From contig JAEVLN010000002.1 of the NCBI GenBank assembly GCA_018350325.1, positions 372,001-436,000 of the forward strand: DNA of 64,000 bases, written 5' to 3'. The notes beneath the pieces were generated by a model, which was not told the DNA's origin, did no database searches, and saw only the letters and a program-made list of their open reading frames with translations. Shown piece by piece: positions 32,365 through 44,360 of this stretch. Source of the DNA: Globodera rostochiensis. Its lineage: Eukaryota > Nematoda > Chromadorea > Rhabditida > Heteroderidae. Within the stretch, counting starts at the first letter, position 1. Each line of letters starts with the position of its first letter. The translations under genes and the position numbers were made by a program.

Positions 32365-33567
32365 CGATTCGAAATTTAATATACTAACTAATTAAGGGCA
32401 ACAAATTAAAAAATATAAATATTTGAAAATGCATTGGCCGAAAATGGGCACCGAGCACTTCACGATAAACTAACTTATTTAAGGAATAAAAATAGTTTGG
32501 AAGAAATTATTGTATTTTTAATTTTTCGTGTTTTTTAAATAAATAGAAATCATAAATATCAAACATCTTCTTTACTACAACACTATTAATTTTGATGTAC
32601 AGCAACATTTTTCTTGTTGACTCGCTGAAACAAAATAGTAAAATCTTGCTTGTGGGACCATTTTTGCAAGTCAAATGAAGAGAGCTAGGCTTGACACAAT
32701 TCCATTTCCCAGTCTGGAAATTTTCTTTATCCCCCCGACCCCGAAAATTTGGAAGTCCCCGACCCCGACACTTTCATTTTTTTTTGTATTTACTATAAGA
32801 TTTTTTGTCTAAAATTACTAAAATGGCACTTTATGCCACCAAAAAATGCTTTAGCCCATCACATTTTTTTTGTCACTTTCATTTTTTACTAAATATTTAC
32901 TGGCCTCTGGCAATCGCAAATGGTTCATTCACCACCACAACAACAACAAAACATATCCAGTCAGTGTTCAGGTGCTTTTCCTCCAAAATTGTTGCACATG
33001 TACAGCAAGCCAAGCCAAGCAGCAAAACCAACCGGTTCATTGGGGGGGGGGGGGCAATTTATATAAATATGGCCGATGTGTGACATTGTGAAGAAAGTGT
33101 TTGGAGAAAGAAATAAACGCCGCTGCTTGTGCAGCAACCAAATCCATCGGCAAAAATTTGCCCCCCCCCCCCCAAAAACCGGTTAAAAAACAATAACAAA
33201 AAAAAAAGAAAAAAGAAAAATTACAGCCGATTCACTTTGGCGTAGGCTTAAAGGGCCAAGCCATTCGCCGCGATGGAGCAAATGATTTTCGATTTTGTTG
33301 TCCAACTTTCACAAATAAATGTGTCTAGACTGACGCAACCTTTAAAACCATTAATTGTTTATATTTAATATTTTAATTTACTTATGTATCAAACTTTATT
33401 TAACAAATAAAGGCCCTGAAAACTCAGTCACTTTAAGCCTTTGAAATGAAATTGCTACATATGTCCTTATTTGTTTTATGTACAAAATTATAAAAAATAT
33501 TTTTATTATAAAAGATTATTTTTGACATTTGAAAAGAATATCCGTCCCGAATCCAACCCCGATGTCC
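32365..33567. other. Gene-free stretch with repeat relic and homopolymers
   Basis: A gaccccgaa relic (32730-32780), a G run (33042-33053) and a C run (33161-33171). Open frames at 32805-33091 are low-complexity. Confidence 0.5.
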
Positions 33568-33880
33568 GGCTACAAGCCGGCACAAGAATTTGCTGCTTTA
33601 TGCTTAACCGATTCAGACATTCTTAAAGGCAAAGCTCTTGACGAGATAAAACAATTATTAAATTAAGCCTTTACGATTGAACAAAAATCAAAAAGATTAT
33701 GGCCAGAAAACTATAACAACTTTAAAAAATTTGATTTTTAGGCGGTTTTCTGGCCATAATTTTTTGAGATTTGCCCAATCGCAAGCTTTTGCTTGACAAC
33801 AGTTTCACGAAAGCGTTCGAATGGCTTTAAGAATGTCTGAATCGGTAAAAGCAAATTATTGCCCCGGTCTGGCATCTGTT
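33568..33880. repeat. Fold-back element, ACCGATTCAGACATTCTTAA arms
   Basis: The arms around accgattcagacattcttaa (33608-33630) and its complement (33822-33844) extend outward through caataatttgctg/cggcaa. Relatives: 19979-20270, 28105-28230, and the GNAT flanks at 11885-11950 and 49610-49695. No clean TSD was found. Confidence 0.65.
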
Positions 33881-34617
33881 TGATGGCCCTTTCGAATCAG
33901 CTTAATTTTCTTATTATTTAAAAGTACCTACCGGTCCCATTAGGAATGGGGAAAAATTCTTTGAAAAACAGACCAATTTTGTTTAAAAGATCAAAAATCG
34001 AAAGCCTTATGGTTGGCGATCTGTCAACCAAAAACAAATTTTGTTTATTTCGGACCCGGACCGAGCTCGGGTTAAAAATCCGGGTAGTCCAGGTTTTTCC
34101 AAAAATACACGGATCGGGACTACCGGGCCTGGCTTAAATCCGGGTCCGGTCCGTTTAGCTTAGGCAATTATATATTTATTTAAATTAAAGCATAATAAAA
34201 ATATGAAATAGAAATATTTAAAATTCATCTAAGCTTGGTGTGGTTAGCTTTTTTGCAAAAAATGTATATATATTTTTTAAGTAAATATTTTTGTTTTTTC
34301 ATAAAAGTGACAAAAATTCTTTTTTCGATGTTACTGAATATGCAATTTGTTATCAATTAATTAGCCAATTAATTATCAGCAACAGACTGACTGACGGCAA
34401 TAATATTTTGCCCGCTTTTCCTCAACACCAACACAATTTTTTGGGCCTCAAATTTTATTTCCAATTTTATTATTATTTATATTTTAAATAATTGTTGAAT
34501 TCATTGCTAACAATGCAACCAACCAGCATTTTGAATAGAATTTTACGTTTAAATTTGGAAATGATTTTTTTAATTAACCAAAAATTAAGCATAAATTTTT
34601 GCTAATATAATTTCTAA
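33881..34617. other. Spacer with CCCGG relic
   Basis: A cccgg/ccggg relic at 34050-34155; the rest is AT-rich, presumably including the promoter of the next gene. Confidence 0.4.
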
Positions 34618-35172
34618 ATGAATTCGAGCTGGTCTCATGTAATTCTCATCGTTTTGATGCTAATTGAAGGTTTTCAGCCTTTTATAACAACACAACGAAT
34701 TTTGAGTTCAGCGCATAAAAAGTAATTACTTAAATAATTTTATCGGGATTTAAATTTATAATTTTTATAAAAATTCGTTTTTCAAACCATTTTTTCGTAA
34801 AATTTCCTTTTATATTTAATTTAATTACTATTAAATGTTTTTTTTAAGAACGACGGTACAACAACAACAACAACTGCAACAGCATGCAGATCCGTTTGTG
34901 ACGTGCACCAAACAGCATTCGCTTGCGACGTGCTGTTGGCGATTTCCCGAAATTGACGATTGCCCCTCTGAAGATGAGGAAGAATATGACGACAAATCTT
35001 TCAAAAGCAATGAGAAAATGTGAGAATTTAAATACCTTTTTTATTCATTTTTATTATTTTTATATTTAGAAAACCGAATTTGATTGAATTCGAAAAGGAT
35101 GATTGGCTGAAACCGTACGGAGTCGAAAAGGATGATTGGCTGGAACCGTACGGAGACGAATTCTTTTCTTGA
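34618..35172 (+). CDS. Small secreted protein with Cys cluster and tandem peptide repeat
   Basis: Exons 34618-34721, 34849-35019 and 35070-35172 join in phase to 125 residues. An N-terminal hydrophobic leader (HVILIVLMLIEGF) suggests secretion. A Gln run is followed by TCTKQHSLATCCWRFPEIDDC (split across this text: TCTKQHSLATCC, WRFPEIDDC), an acidic stretch, and in exon 3 two tandem copies of the 11-mer EKDDWL(K/E)PYG(V/D), encoded by a 33-bp duplication at 35092-35157. The protein is small, acidic and Cys-containing, which is compatible with a secreted effector or structural peptide. No known family recognised. Confidence 0.7.
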
Positions 35173-36328
35173 AGCAATTTTTTTTCATTTTTGCAAATAA
35201 AATTGTTCATACTCGGCTAGGCTGAAAAATGTTTAATTATTGGAATATTTTGTTTTTTTCAGCCTTAATTAATAATTATTTATTATTAACTTTTCAATAT
35301 TATTTTATTCGGTAACTAAATTTATTATTTAAATTAACTTCCCGTTCCTTTCACGTCATCAACAAACGCCCCCATTCTGGTCCAAAAATAGTGGATAAAA
35401 ACAAAAATTAGAGCTATATTTTGAAGCAAATTAAATTGTGAACAAAAACAATTTACAATTTTTTGTTGCACCAAATTAAGTTTTATTATAAACAAAATTT
35501 CATTAAACATCTGTATTAAATTTTAATGCCAATTATAATACGTTGGCAACAATTTGTGGGTATTAAATTTAATTTTCAATTTATTGGCATTAAATTTAAT
35601 TTTCAATTTATTGGCATTAAATTTAATTTAACAATGCGTAGGCATTAAATTGAATTTAACAAATTGGAATGCTTGATTTCTTTGAAAAAACCAAATCTAG
35701 AAAATTCAGCAATTTGTCTGGGGGCATCAAATTTAATTTGTCAATCGGAATAAAGAAAAAGTTTTTTGTAAAGCATAATTTAATTTAACATGCAAATTTG
35801 GCAATGCTTTAATTATAAATTAAATTTATGTACGCGCAACATCATAAGCACACAGAATATAATGCATAGCACATAAATTTGTTCATTTTTGCTCCCAAAA
35901 GTGAAAAAATAAATTTCAAATGTTTTTAAATTTAGAAAGAAAAAGCATTTAGAAATTTTTTCTTAGCATTCATTCTTGGTCAATAATTTAAGTAATTTAA
36001 ATTTAAAATTAGTAAAATATTTTAAATTTTTATTTCTAAAAAATAGAATAATTGGAAAATACGAATGGGGCTTTTACCAATGTTTTTAGGCTTTTTATAA
36101 CTAATGCACCGAAACAGCATTTTCTTAAAACTAAATATATTTTTCTGTTTATTTTAACTCAAATAGGTTTTTTTAGAATTATTTTTAAAAAAGATAAAAA
36201 AATTGGGTTAAGGCTGGGCCCTTTCAGCGACAGGCCAACTCAGCTTTGGTCAATTTAGTACATATTTTGTTCCCCGTCTGAGGACCAGACTGGCATTCAT
36301 TAGTTAATTTAAATGTTTCGCTCTTTCA
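35173..36328. other. AT-rich spacer with 27-bp tandem repeat
   Basis: Units of attaaatttaattttcaatt repeat at about 35560-35665. An open frame at 36052-36258 has no gene-like features. Confidence 0.5.
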
Positions 36329-36352
36329 GTCAAAAATAAAAAGCCCCGGGGT

Positions 36353-38432
36353 ATGGCCACTTTTTCCCAATCTTCACAAGTATTTTCGCCCAATGTGCTG
36401 GACTTTATTCTTCTGTTTGAACACATTTTGTCGTTGTGTTGCAAGTTCGGCTCCATCTTGTTGATGTCCTTGTTGCTGTACATCGCCCATTTTCGCAAAG
36501 GCAAATTGCGCGTCAACTCGCTTTCCCCGTGCATGCAACTCTATTTGGTGGCGCAATCAGTTTGCTCTGCATTGGGTTAGTATTTTAAAATAAAATAATT
36601 TATAGGATTATTCGAATAATCCTAGTATTATTTGAATTTATTTAAATAAAACGGCGAGTTACTATTATTTAAATTTATTTAAATCGAATTAGTATTAATT
36701 GAATGTAATTAAATAAAACGGCGAGTTAGTATTAATTGAAAACCTTCACAAAATTGAATTTTAGTAAAATTCGAATTTAACTAGTAAAATTTGAAATCCT
36801 ATTTTTTTCAAAAAGAAAATAGGTAGTATAGAAACAATAAAGAAAAACGAAAGCTTCAAGCTTTTACTTGTAAAATTAATTACTGAGTTTAAAAAGAATT
36901 TTGTATTCAAATAATACTAACTCGCCGTAATACTAGGATTTCGAATAATCCTAGTATTTAAATAATACATCGATATATATATATATATATAAATATAAAT
37001 ATATAATACCCTCTTAGGTCTGCCCTATGTGTTTTATATGTTATTCTGGGCCCTTCCGCACATTTTGTCCGGACTGCATGACAACCCGTATTATTCCCCG
37101 TATTTTCTGTTCTGGACGGGAATTCTCGAAATCAGCTACATTACTGCTGCTCCATTTCTTGTCACGCTGTTGGCACTTGAGCGTTGCATTATTCTGAAGG
37201 GCACCAATTTAACGTTGAAAATTTTAATTTTAATTAACCATTTAATTTGCAGACTTTGTATTTTTAATAATTTAATTTTTTGTATTTAAAATTTAATGGT
37301 TAAAAAATTAGAATATATTTTTTAAATAAATTAAAAACAATGTTTATAACTTTCAATTAATTTAATTGTAACTATATAATTTTTCATGTTTTAAATAATT
37401 AAAATTTTAAAATCAGTTTTAATTATAAACAATTAGTAGTTTTTAAGTTTATTTAAATTTATGATGAAAATTTGCAGTGTTTTATGGCCCAGAAAAGTTC
37501 TCTTCGGCGCCGGATTGTTCATTTTTGTCGCTTTGTGGGCGAGTACTCTATTTATTTATTTGGGAGAATTGCCACTCCAGCTGGACAAAGGTCAGCTTTT
37601 TTCGTTAAAAATTTATTAAAAATTCATAAAAAAAAATTTATAAATAAATTCTACACTAAATAATTTAAATATTTATTTTTTAGTTTCTGACTGCAAAACG
37701 GCGAGTTGTGAAACAATTCGTACCCTCAGCATACATTCAACGGGCACAAAAGTTTTTTTTGGCATAATCAACATGATTTGTTGCATTATTTTTCTGCTGA
37801 TGCTTCGCTCTGTTGGCCCAAATATTAATTTGGTGGGCCACGGCATAAATTCAAATTAAAAAAAACAAAATAAATTTTTGCAGAAAAATCGTACTGTGAA
37901 GTTTACAATTTTCACTGAAATGTTCCTGAACACATTGCCAGCATTGGGCTCATTTTTATTCAATACGGTACTGTAAATAATTTTAATTTTAAAATTTTGA
38001 TTTTATTAACTAGAAAATTCACTGTAATTATTTAATGCATGTTTGAAGTTAGAAATAGCAATTAAAAATTGAGAATAATTTTAGTATTGACAAATTGATT
38101 TTTTTATTAACTAGGAAATTTACTGAATTTATTTATAAATTTAATGCATATTTGAAGTTAGAAATAGCAATTAAAATTGATAATAATTTTAGTATTGACA
38201 AATTGATTTTAAATTTTAGCTCACTGGTCTCGTGATGGCCAATTATGTGGGCGAGCTGAGCATTTCGGCATGCCCCGTTGATGCGTTTATTTGTGCACTG
38301 ATTTATTGGAAGATTCTCGTCAAAAGTAAGGCGCAGAGTACTGTAGTTACCGTCAAACCAATGATGACTACGGTGGACAAAAAAACAATGGGAAATGATC
38401 CAAAGATTTTAAGAAGAAAATCGAGTCCCTAA
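36353..38432 (+). CDS. Serpentine (seven-transmembrane) receptor, nematode chemoreceptor type
   Basis: Exons 36353-36575, 37018-37213, 37478-37590, 37684-37832, 37884-37967 and 38220-38432 join in phase to 325 residues with about seven hydrophobic segments. TM1 is in exon 1 (LLFEHILSLCCKFGSILLMS). LLALERCIILKG follows TM3, with an E-R at the position of the DRY motif. TM4 is FGAGLFIFVALWASTLFIYL. An extracellular loop has paired cysteines (SDCKTASCE), then TM5 FFGIINMICCIIFLLM, and the Lys/Ser-rich tail ends KILRRKSSP. A TTTCAG acceptor at 36329, 23 nt before the ATG, fits trans-splicing. The family (sr class) is not assigned. Intron 1 contains palindromic taggattattcgaataatcc blocks. Confidence 0.78.
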
Positions 38433-39500
38433 ATGAACAAACGTTGGTTAATGGTTATTTATTCATTCATCTTTTTTTTATATCATTTGGTTTTAAAATA
38501 ATGTTCATATTAATATGCATTTTAATTTAAGAATTAAAAACCAATTTAAAATTTGGCTTTATTTTTAAATTTTACAACCCAAATTCAATATTTTTTGCTT
38601 TCTATCTAATTAACATTTAGTGAAGCATTCTTAAGAAATTTTTGGAAAAATGGCGAAATATTGACTAAAAGCATGAAATTTATTCTCAAAAAGCCAAAAT
38701 CAAAAAATATGATTTTTATGGACTAAAATTTTGGGCTTCTCCCATGATAACTATAACCTACCTATTCGCAAAAAAAAACAAATATTGAACATAACAAAAA
38801 GCTTTTGGGGCTAATAAACCGGTCAACTCTTCCCCACAATTCGTTGATCCTTTTCATGGGATTATCCCCCCCCCCCCCGTCGTCCAATTAATCATCGCGC
38901 GACTAAAAATTGTGGTTTTGCTTTTGCGCCGGGGGCGGCGCATCATTTAATATTAATTCGTTTCGGGCATGGAGATGATCGGATAGAGGCGGTTGATGAT
39001 CAGCACAGATAAAAGGGATACATCAAAAAAGTGAGGATCAGCGGAATTTACCACAAAATGATCGAATCCGTCGCAAAACCAGCCGCTCCCCCCCCCCCCC
39101 CGTCCGCCCTAACTGAACACACAAATCGGCTTTAAGCCAAGCTGATCAGCAGGTTTTTGTTGGATTTTGGTGGATGGACGTGTTGGTGTTGAGGGCGCTG
39201 GGGCGGCTGAGCTTGCTTGGTCTTTTGGGGCTGAAAATGCACAAATGCCCTCCCATATTATGCACATCCAGTTCCAATCACCAACCATATAAAACTCCGC
39301 CGTCCAAACCATTTTAACATAACGCACAAAAATTTATGGCAAAACTTTCACTTTGTTTGTTAGCATCGCAAACAGAAATTCATTTTAAATTTTATTTCCG
39401 AAATCCGCTAATAGTGAAATTAGGATAATTTTTTAGTATAATTTACAAAAAAATGTTTGAGTTTTTAAAAGGAGCGCCAAAGTGGTGAATATTCCTGAGA
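38433..39500. other. Spacer between GPCR and collagen
   Basis: C runs at 38867-38878 and 39090-39101; a relic of the TAGGGC MITE family (38630-38760). Minus-strand open frames at 39109-39327 are Pro/Ala- and Pro/Gln-rich in two frames and not convincing as an exon. Confidence 0.4.
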
Positions 39501-41593
39501 ATGTCCGTCAACAAGGCCACGCTGGGCGTGATCGGTCTGTCCGGCACAACGTTGTTGTTGTGCCTGTTTGGCATTGCCTCCATCTATGACGAGATCCAGT
39601 CCATCTGGACCGAGCTGGATCTGGAGATGGACCGGTTCAAGTTGGAGACGGACGACATGTGGCACGACATGTTGGCCATGGGCGCCGGCACGCCGTCCAA
39701 TCGGGCACGCCGTAACGCCTACGGCTCATACCAAGCGGCTGGCCAACAGCCGGCACAGACGGCTGGCTACAACGCTCCGCAACCAGCACCGGCACCGGTG
39801 GCCGTTTGCAGTACGTTTTTTTAAACACAATTCGATGTTTAATTAATAATGCCTTAATGATCAGTCAATGCGTATCATTTAAATGGGGTTGCTCCCCCAC
39901 CCTTCGGGGGGAATTCGATGGTTAAAAATGGGGCCGGGTTTTTCCACTAAAAATCCCGAAATTTTGAAAAGTTTAGGGGTCAGGGACGAAAAACCTCGAC
40001 CAAAAATGTCGGGGTTCAGAGATCAACCCTAATTTAAATGGTCTAACCTTTAGGAGTGAATATTCAAACTGGTTCAATCTTGGTCTGATCTTAACAGCTC
40101 GGACTATTTTAAGTGGTTTATCGTTTAGGAATCCTGAATTTAAAGCTCTGTTTAACAAAAAAAAGATCATTTAAAATTATTGGATTTGATTCGATCAGCA
40201 ATAATCACCAATTACGCAAAATTATCTGTTTTTTCTGATCGTATACGGGGCAGGCTCACACATACGTACTTCTTACTTACATCTGATCAACTAAATTTAA
40301 ATTTTACAAATATTTAATTGTTAAATAATGGGTTTTCAGAATGCAAAGCCGAAAATGCGTGCCCACCCGGTCCAACGGGCCCTGCTGGAGGGGAAGGACC
40401 ACCCGGGCTGCCAGGCCTTCCGGGCAAAGAAGGTGTGCCGGGAATAACAGCTGAGAATTGGCACAGTGCTCCATTCAAGGGATGCATCGTGAGTATTTTG
40501 TCAGGAAATTTAAACAATTAATTTTTTAATGTGCAAAATTTGACAGAATTGCCCCATGGGTCCGACAGGAACACCTGGAACTGCTGGAAAGGCTGGACCC
40601 CGTGGAAGGTTAAAAAAAATAATTATTTTTAATATTTAAAAACGACGATTTTGATCGCTAAAATTTTAATCACTAATCATTCGCAAAATTTGCAAAAAAA
40701 TAATTGAATTGCTTCTAATACAATTTTAATTTACCAAAACGACGGAATATTGAACAAATTTATTTAATTATTAATAATTTTTTCCAACTTCTAAATATGA
40801 CGCAAGGTTCATAAATATTAAATTTAAAAAAAAAGTATATTTAATAACTTAAAATGTTTTTGGTAAAAAATAAAAACAACCTTTTTATAACATTTTTTTA
40901 AAATTTTTTTTAAAAGTAAAGCAGATACTAATTTGACAACTTTAAAAATCATAGAAATAGTTCAAAATTTAACAAAAATTTTCATCAAATTGCTCTTTCA
41001 ACAGGCCAGGCCCCAAGGGCAGTCATGGGAACCCGGGCCGTGACGGCATCCCTGGCATCGAAGGCGAGCAGGGCACGCCCGGCGAAGAGGGCCGTGCCGG
41101 CGCTGCTGGCAAGCCTGGCGAGAAGGGCACGGACGCGGAGAAGCCCATCGGACGGAAAGGCCTGCGCGGCCCTCCGGGCGAACTGGGACCTGTAGGCCCC
41201 GTGGGCGAAGTGGGCGGCGAAGGCCCGCCGGGCAAACAGGGCGCCGCCGGCGTGCCGGGCCCGCCCGGCTTGTCCGGTCCGGGCGGCAACTCGGGCGAGG
41301 AAGGCCGCGAGGGATCGCTGGGCAAGACGGGCCAAGACGCCGCCTACTGGTCAGTTGGTCTCGCGTTGGCATATTGACACTGGGGTTATAATTATGCCAA
41401 CAACAACAAAAAATGGAAACCAAAATGCCGCGCCATTTTTGATCCGTTATGGGGAATAATTCTGGGATTATTGATGAAAAAAGTTACTTTAATCTGGAAA
41501 ATGGCTTTTACCGTAAAAAACATTTTTTAAAAAACATAATTTAGTGAATGCCCAAATCGTGGCGGTGGTGGCAAAGGCAAATTTGGAAAGTAA
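39501..41593 (+). CDS. Nematode cuticle collagen
   Basis: Exons 39501-39810, 40340-40488, 40547-40608, 41005-41349 and 41545-41593 join in phase to 304 residues. The N-terminal cuticle-collagen domain has one TM segment (GVIGLSGTTLLLCLFGIASI) and the Trp/Asp-rich DDMWHDML. A subtilisin-type site N-R-A-R-R follows near residue 70. Cys pairs (VCKCK...AC, GCINC) flank short Gly-X-Y blocks, a long Gly-X-Y domain sits in exon 4, and the end is DAAYCECPNRGGGG. This is the standard layout of secreted exoskeletal collagens, cross-linked by cysteines. Exon 4 is very GC-rich; antisense frames over it are shadows. Intron 1 carries a small hAT MITE. Confidence 0.93.
39885..40031. mobile_element. 147-bp hAT-like MITE in collagen intron 1
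   Basis: Exact 8-bp TSD atttaaat (39877-39884 and 40032-40039). Right end (complement) TAGGGTTGATCTC and left end GGGGTTGCTCC match after the first bases, so the left terminus is mutated. Interior has tcgggg/ccccgac repeats. Confidence 0.72.
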
Positions 41594-41794
41594 GAAGGCG
41601 CAAATGATGGCAAAAGAAGCTCGCTCAAACGCTGAAATCGCCACGAATGACATAACCACCAAAATAATGACGTAATGACAATTTTCAAAATTTAAATTCG
41701 TTGGTGAACTTCAAGATAAAGCTTTGCATTGAAAGAATGTGCTGCATGATAATTCGAGCATTGGTCCCCAATTTTGCTTAATTCAAAAAAATGT
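41594..41794. other. Collagen 3' flank
   Basis: No further exon recognised before the right duplication arm. Confidence 0.4.
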
Positions 41795-42249
41795 TTTGTT
41801 GGGCAATTTGGGGGCTTGAACATTGTTGTCATCATTGAACTCGAAGTTTAAAAGCTTTTGGTCGTGAAGCTAATGCTAAATAGTAGAATTGTTCGAAATT
41901 CTCGGCTTAGTATAAAACGAATTAAAACATATTTATACTAAAATTTGGCCCGCGGCGCCTACGGCACAGCCGGGGGGGGGCCTTTATTCTTGGGTACAAT
42001 TGCCGGTCAGAATAAATATGATTAATGACGGCACACAGCATAAGCAAATGATTTTTATTCGTAGTAAATGAATGAAACTTTATTTGGGCCCTAAAATCTT
42101 TTTTTGTGAATGGTACTTTTTGGAGAAAAATTTTGTTGTGAGCCCTGCTTTAGTTTAAGGTGAGAGGTCCTGAATTAGTAGACAGTTTGTATTTTGAGGA
42201 GAATTGTTGAGAAACGAGCGTATTCCAAAATAGTCTATAGAACGTAGTC

Positions 42250-42640
42250 GTGCCCCGCGGGGTCACTCGCCTTCTTTGCTTCTCATCGAAAACAAATTGT
42301 AACATTTTGCTTCAATTATATAAGGAAGCCGCGGACGGCAAAAGGCGTGCGATTCGCTCGCCGGCGCCGTTTCCCGCCGCGGCTCAGACGGCGTGCGCAC
42401 GCTGTCGCCGCCTTTTGCTTCGCCTGCCGCATGCTTTGTGTGGCAGGCGTCGCTTGCTGTGCACGCGCTGCGTGCGCGGCCAATTGCTCTCTGTCCAAAA
42501 GGACAGAGAGCCCTGCGCCCGGTCGGACACGCTGGGTCACGTATTCGGCGGTTCACTGGGCACCCCAGCCTGGAAATGGCACACAAATGGGCGGTTGCAT
42601 CCGGTTGGAGTTGGCTTGAGCGATCGATCAACTTTTTGTT
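42250..42640. repeat. GC-rich repeat R2' (right copy, inverted)
   Basis: Mirror of 16860-17250, with a changed stretch around ctctctgtccaaaaggacag. Open frames in both orientations are compositional. Confidence 0.7.
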
Positions 42641-43035
42641 TTTTTTTATCAAATTATTATAATTTTAATTTTTTTGCTCTTTGCTGTTTTATTTATCTCA
42701 AAATTCTCCTTATGGCATCTACCTATGTTTTTAAATGCAAAAAAAATATAATGCCGCAAAAGATGGTCTGCTTTTCAGGGGGGATATAGCAACAACCAAA
42801 TCTGACCTCCGTAACGGTCCGGTCCGGTCGATTAGTCGAAATGGCGTCCAAATTTGGATTATAAATCAATGAAACCCAATAGAAAACCACCTTTTTACGC
42901 TTTTTAAATTCTCATAATTTTTAAAAATTGGGTTGGACGAGGGATGGGCACTCACTTTTTTGAAGAATTTTTGGATTAGCGCGTCTTTTTAGTCCATATA
43001 AGTTAAATCCGGCCTCCATTTATTATGCTCAAAAT

Positions 43036-43260
43036 TAGAGTTGGCCGGGACCGGGACTGGTACTGAAGTCTCCAATTTTGAGACTGAATTTCCCTCTTAT
43101 AAAATCCCGGTTTTTCCAAAATTGACATTCTTTGTTTTGCCCATTAGTCCCGGTTTTTTTGACCGGGATTTGATTAATTTTCCCACTCATAAAATCCCGG
43201 TTTTTTCATTTTCTCAATCCCGGTCCCGGTTTTTCCCAATCCCGGTCCCGCCCAACTCTA
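43036..43260. mobile_element. 225-bp hAT-like MITE made of CCCGGT repeats
   Basis: Ends TAGAGTTGGCCGGGACCGGG and (complement) TAGAGTTGGGCGGGACCGGG, with an exact 8-bp TSD ctcaaaat (43028-43035 and 43261-43268). It shows that the scattered cccggtcccgg tracts of this window are remnants of a hAT-like family. Confidence 0.93.
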
Positions 43261-43319
43261 CTCAAAATCAATAAATTTCATGACACACAAATTGAAAAAT
43301 CATATTTAAAAAAATCATT

Positions 43320-43658
43320 TTAATTATTTGACAATTGTGTGATCATCATTTGTGTCCATTTGTTTTCGTTTATCGGTGAATAATGCAATTGAATCTCAAA
43401 GTTGAGTGCGTTCGGATTTTTGATCAGAAATCTGATCAAATGTTCTTCCTGATTTACACCAATCAATTTTGGTTTAATTCTCTTGATTTTGGCCTTTGCG
43501 CTTTGCTCAACAAATTCCGCATCGGTACAATAGGGGAAAAGCTCTCTGAAGGACAAAGTGTCGACAAATCCGGACAAAATGTAACATGCGTCTGGGCATT
43601 TGAACGGTTCCGGAAGGTCCATGCGTAAATCCATTACCAAATGGGGCAGATCAGTCAT
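43320..43658 (-). CDS. Uncharacterised 112-residue protein
   Basis: A single open frame from ATG (43658) to TAA, starting MTDLPHLVMDLRMDLPEPFK. It has a Cys pair (CPDACYILSG) and a basic KAKIKRIKPK stretch, no TM segment and no signal peptide. Codon use looks gene-like. No splice acceptor precedes the ATG, so it seems independent of the ORF 126 bp upstream, although both could be parts of one locus. Not recognised. Confidence 0.5.
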   Translation of the reverse strand: MTDLPHLVMDLRMDLPEPFKCPDACYILSGFVDTLSFRELFPYCTDAEFVEQSAKAKIKRIKPKLIGVNQEEHLIRFLIKNPNALNFEIQLHYSPINENKWTQMMITQLSNN

Positions 43659-43783
43659 AGCAATTGACGAAAATCAGAATTTTATGTAAAAATTTATGAA
43701 TTATTTATTTTTTTTTTTGTCAAATTTTATATCCAAATAAATATTTTAAAATGTAAGAATTTTTGAATTTTACAGGTTTAAAT

Positions 43784-44360
43784 TTAAATCATTTTAATAA
43801 TAAATTGTAGCAAAAGGCAAAAAGAATTAATTCCCATTACTATATTTAAAATGAATTTTAAAATGGGAAAAAACCAAACCATAATGAGTTGGTCAAAATA
43901 ATATTTGTTAAATGTCACTGCTCGTGCCAAGACTACAGTTTCTTGTCCCGGCATTCGTCCATGAAGGACAAATTGCATAAAATCCGAATCCAATTCACCG
44001 CTTTCAATGTGCACAATGCCATTCTGATCAGGGCTGATCAGATTCGTTGACACAAAATTTTGAACCCAAATTGTCCAATAATTTGTTTGCCAATAATTTT
44101 TTTGGTCCGTTAATTTGACATTTTGTTCTTTCAACCCGTCAAAAATTGACAACAAATTGCAAATGTGATCACACAATTCTGGTTTGTCAACGCATTGGTC
44201 CAAAATCAATTTGTAAAGTGCCGTCTCATCCAACTTATCTAAATAAATAAGGCATTTAAATTGAATAATAAAATAAAAATTAATAAAAATTAAATAAACC
44301 ATTGGTAGACGATACTTGTTGAAGGTTATAAAATAATAAAATTAAAATACTAAACAGCAT
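43784..44360 (-). CDS. Putative secreted protein, family unknown (2 exons)
   Basis: Exon 44300-44360 encodes a clean signal peptide (MLFSILILLFYNLQQVSS). A GT-AG intron joins in phase to 43784-44238, giving 171 residues. The mature part has Cys residues in DQCVDKPELCDHIC and several Trp/Tyr (NYWQTNYWTIWVQNF). The last 30 residues are hydrophobic and may be intron read-through after FDQLIM, where a GTTTGG could act as donor. It lies in the part of the right arm absent from the left arm. Confidence 0.55.

Noticed and set aside
39109..39327. Minus-strand 72-codon ORF upstream of the collagen
   Set aside because: Pro/Ala-rich in one frame and Pro/Gln-rich in another; no way to choose, and no family.
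40985..41423. Minus-strand open frames across the collagen
   Set aside because: Antisense shadows of the GC-rich Gly-X-Y exon on the plus strand.
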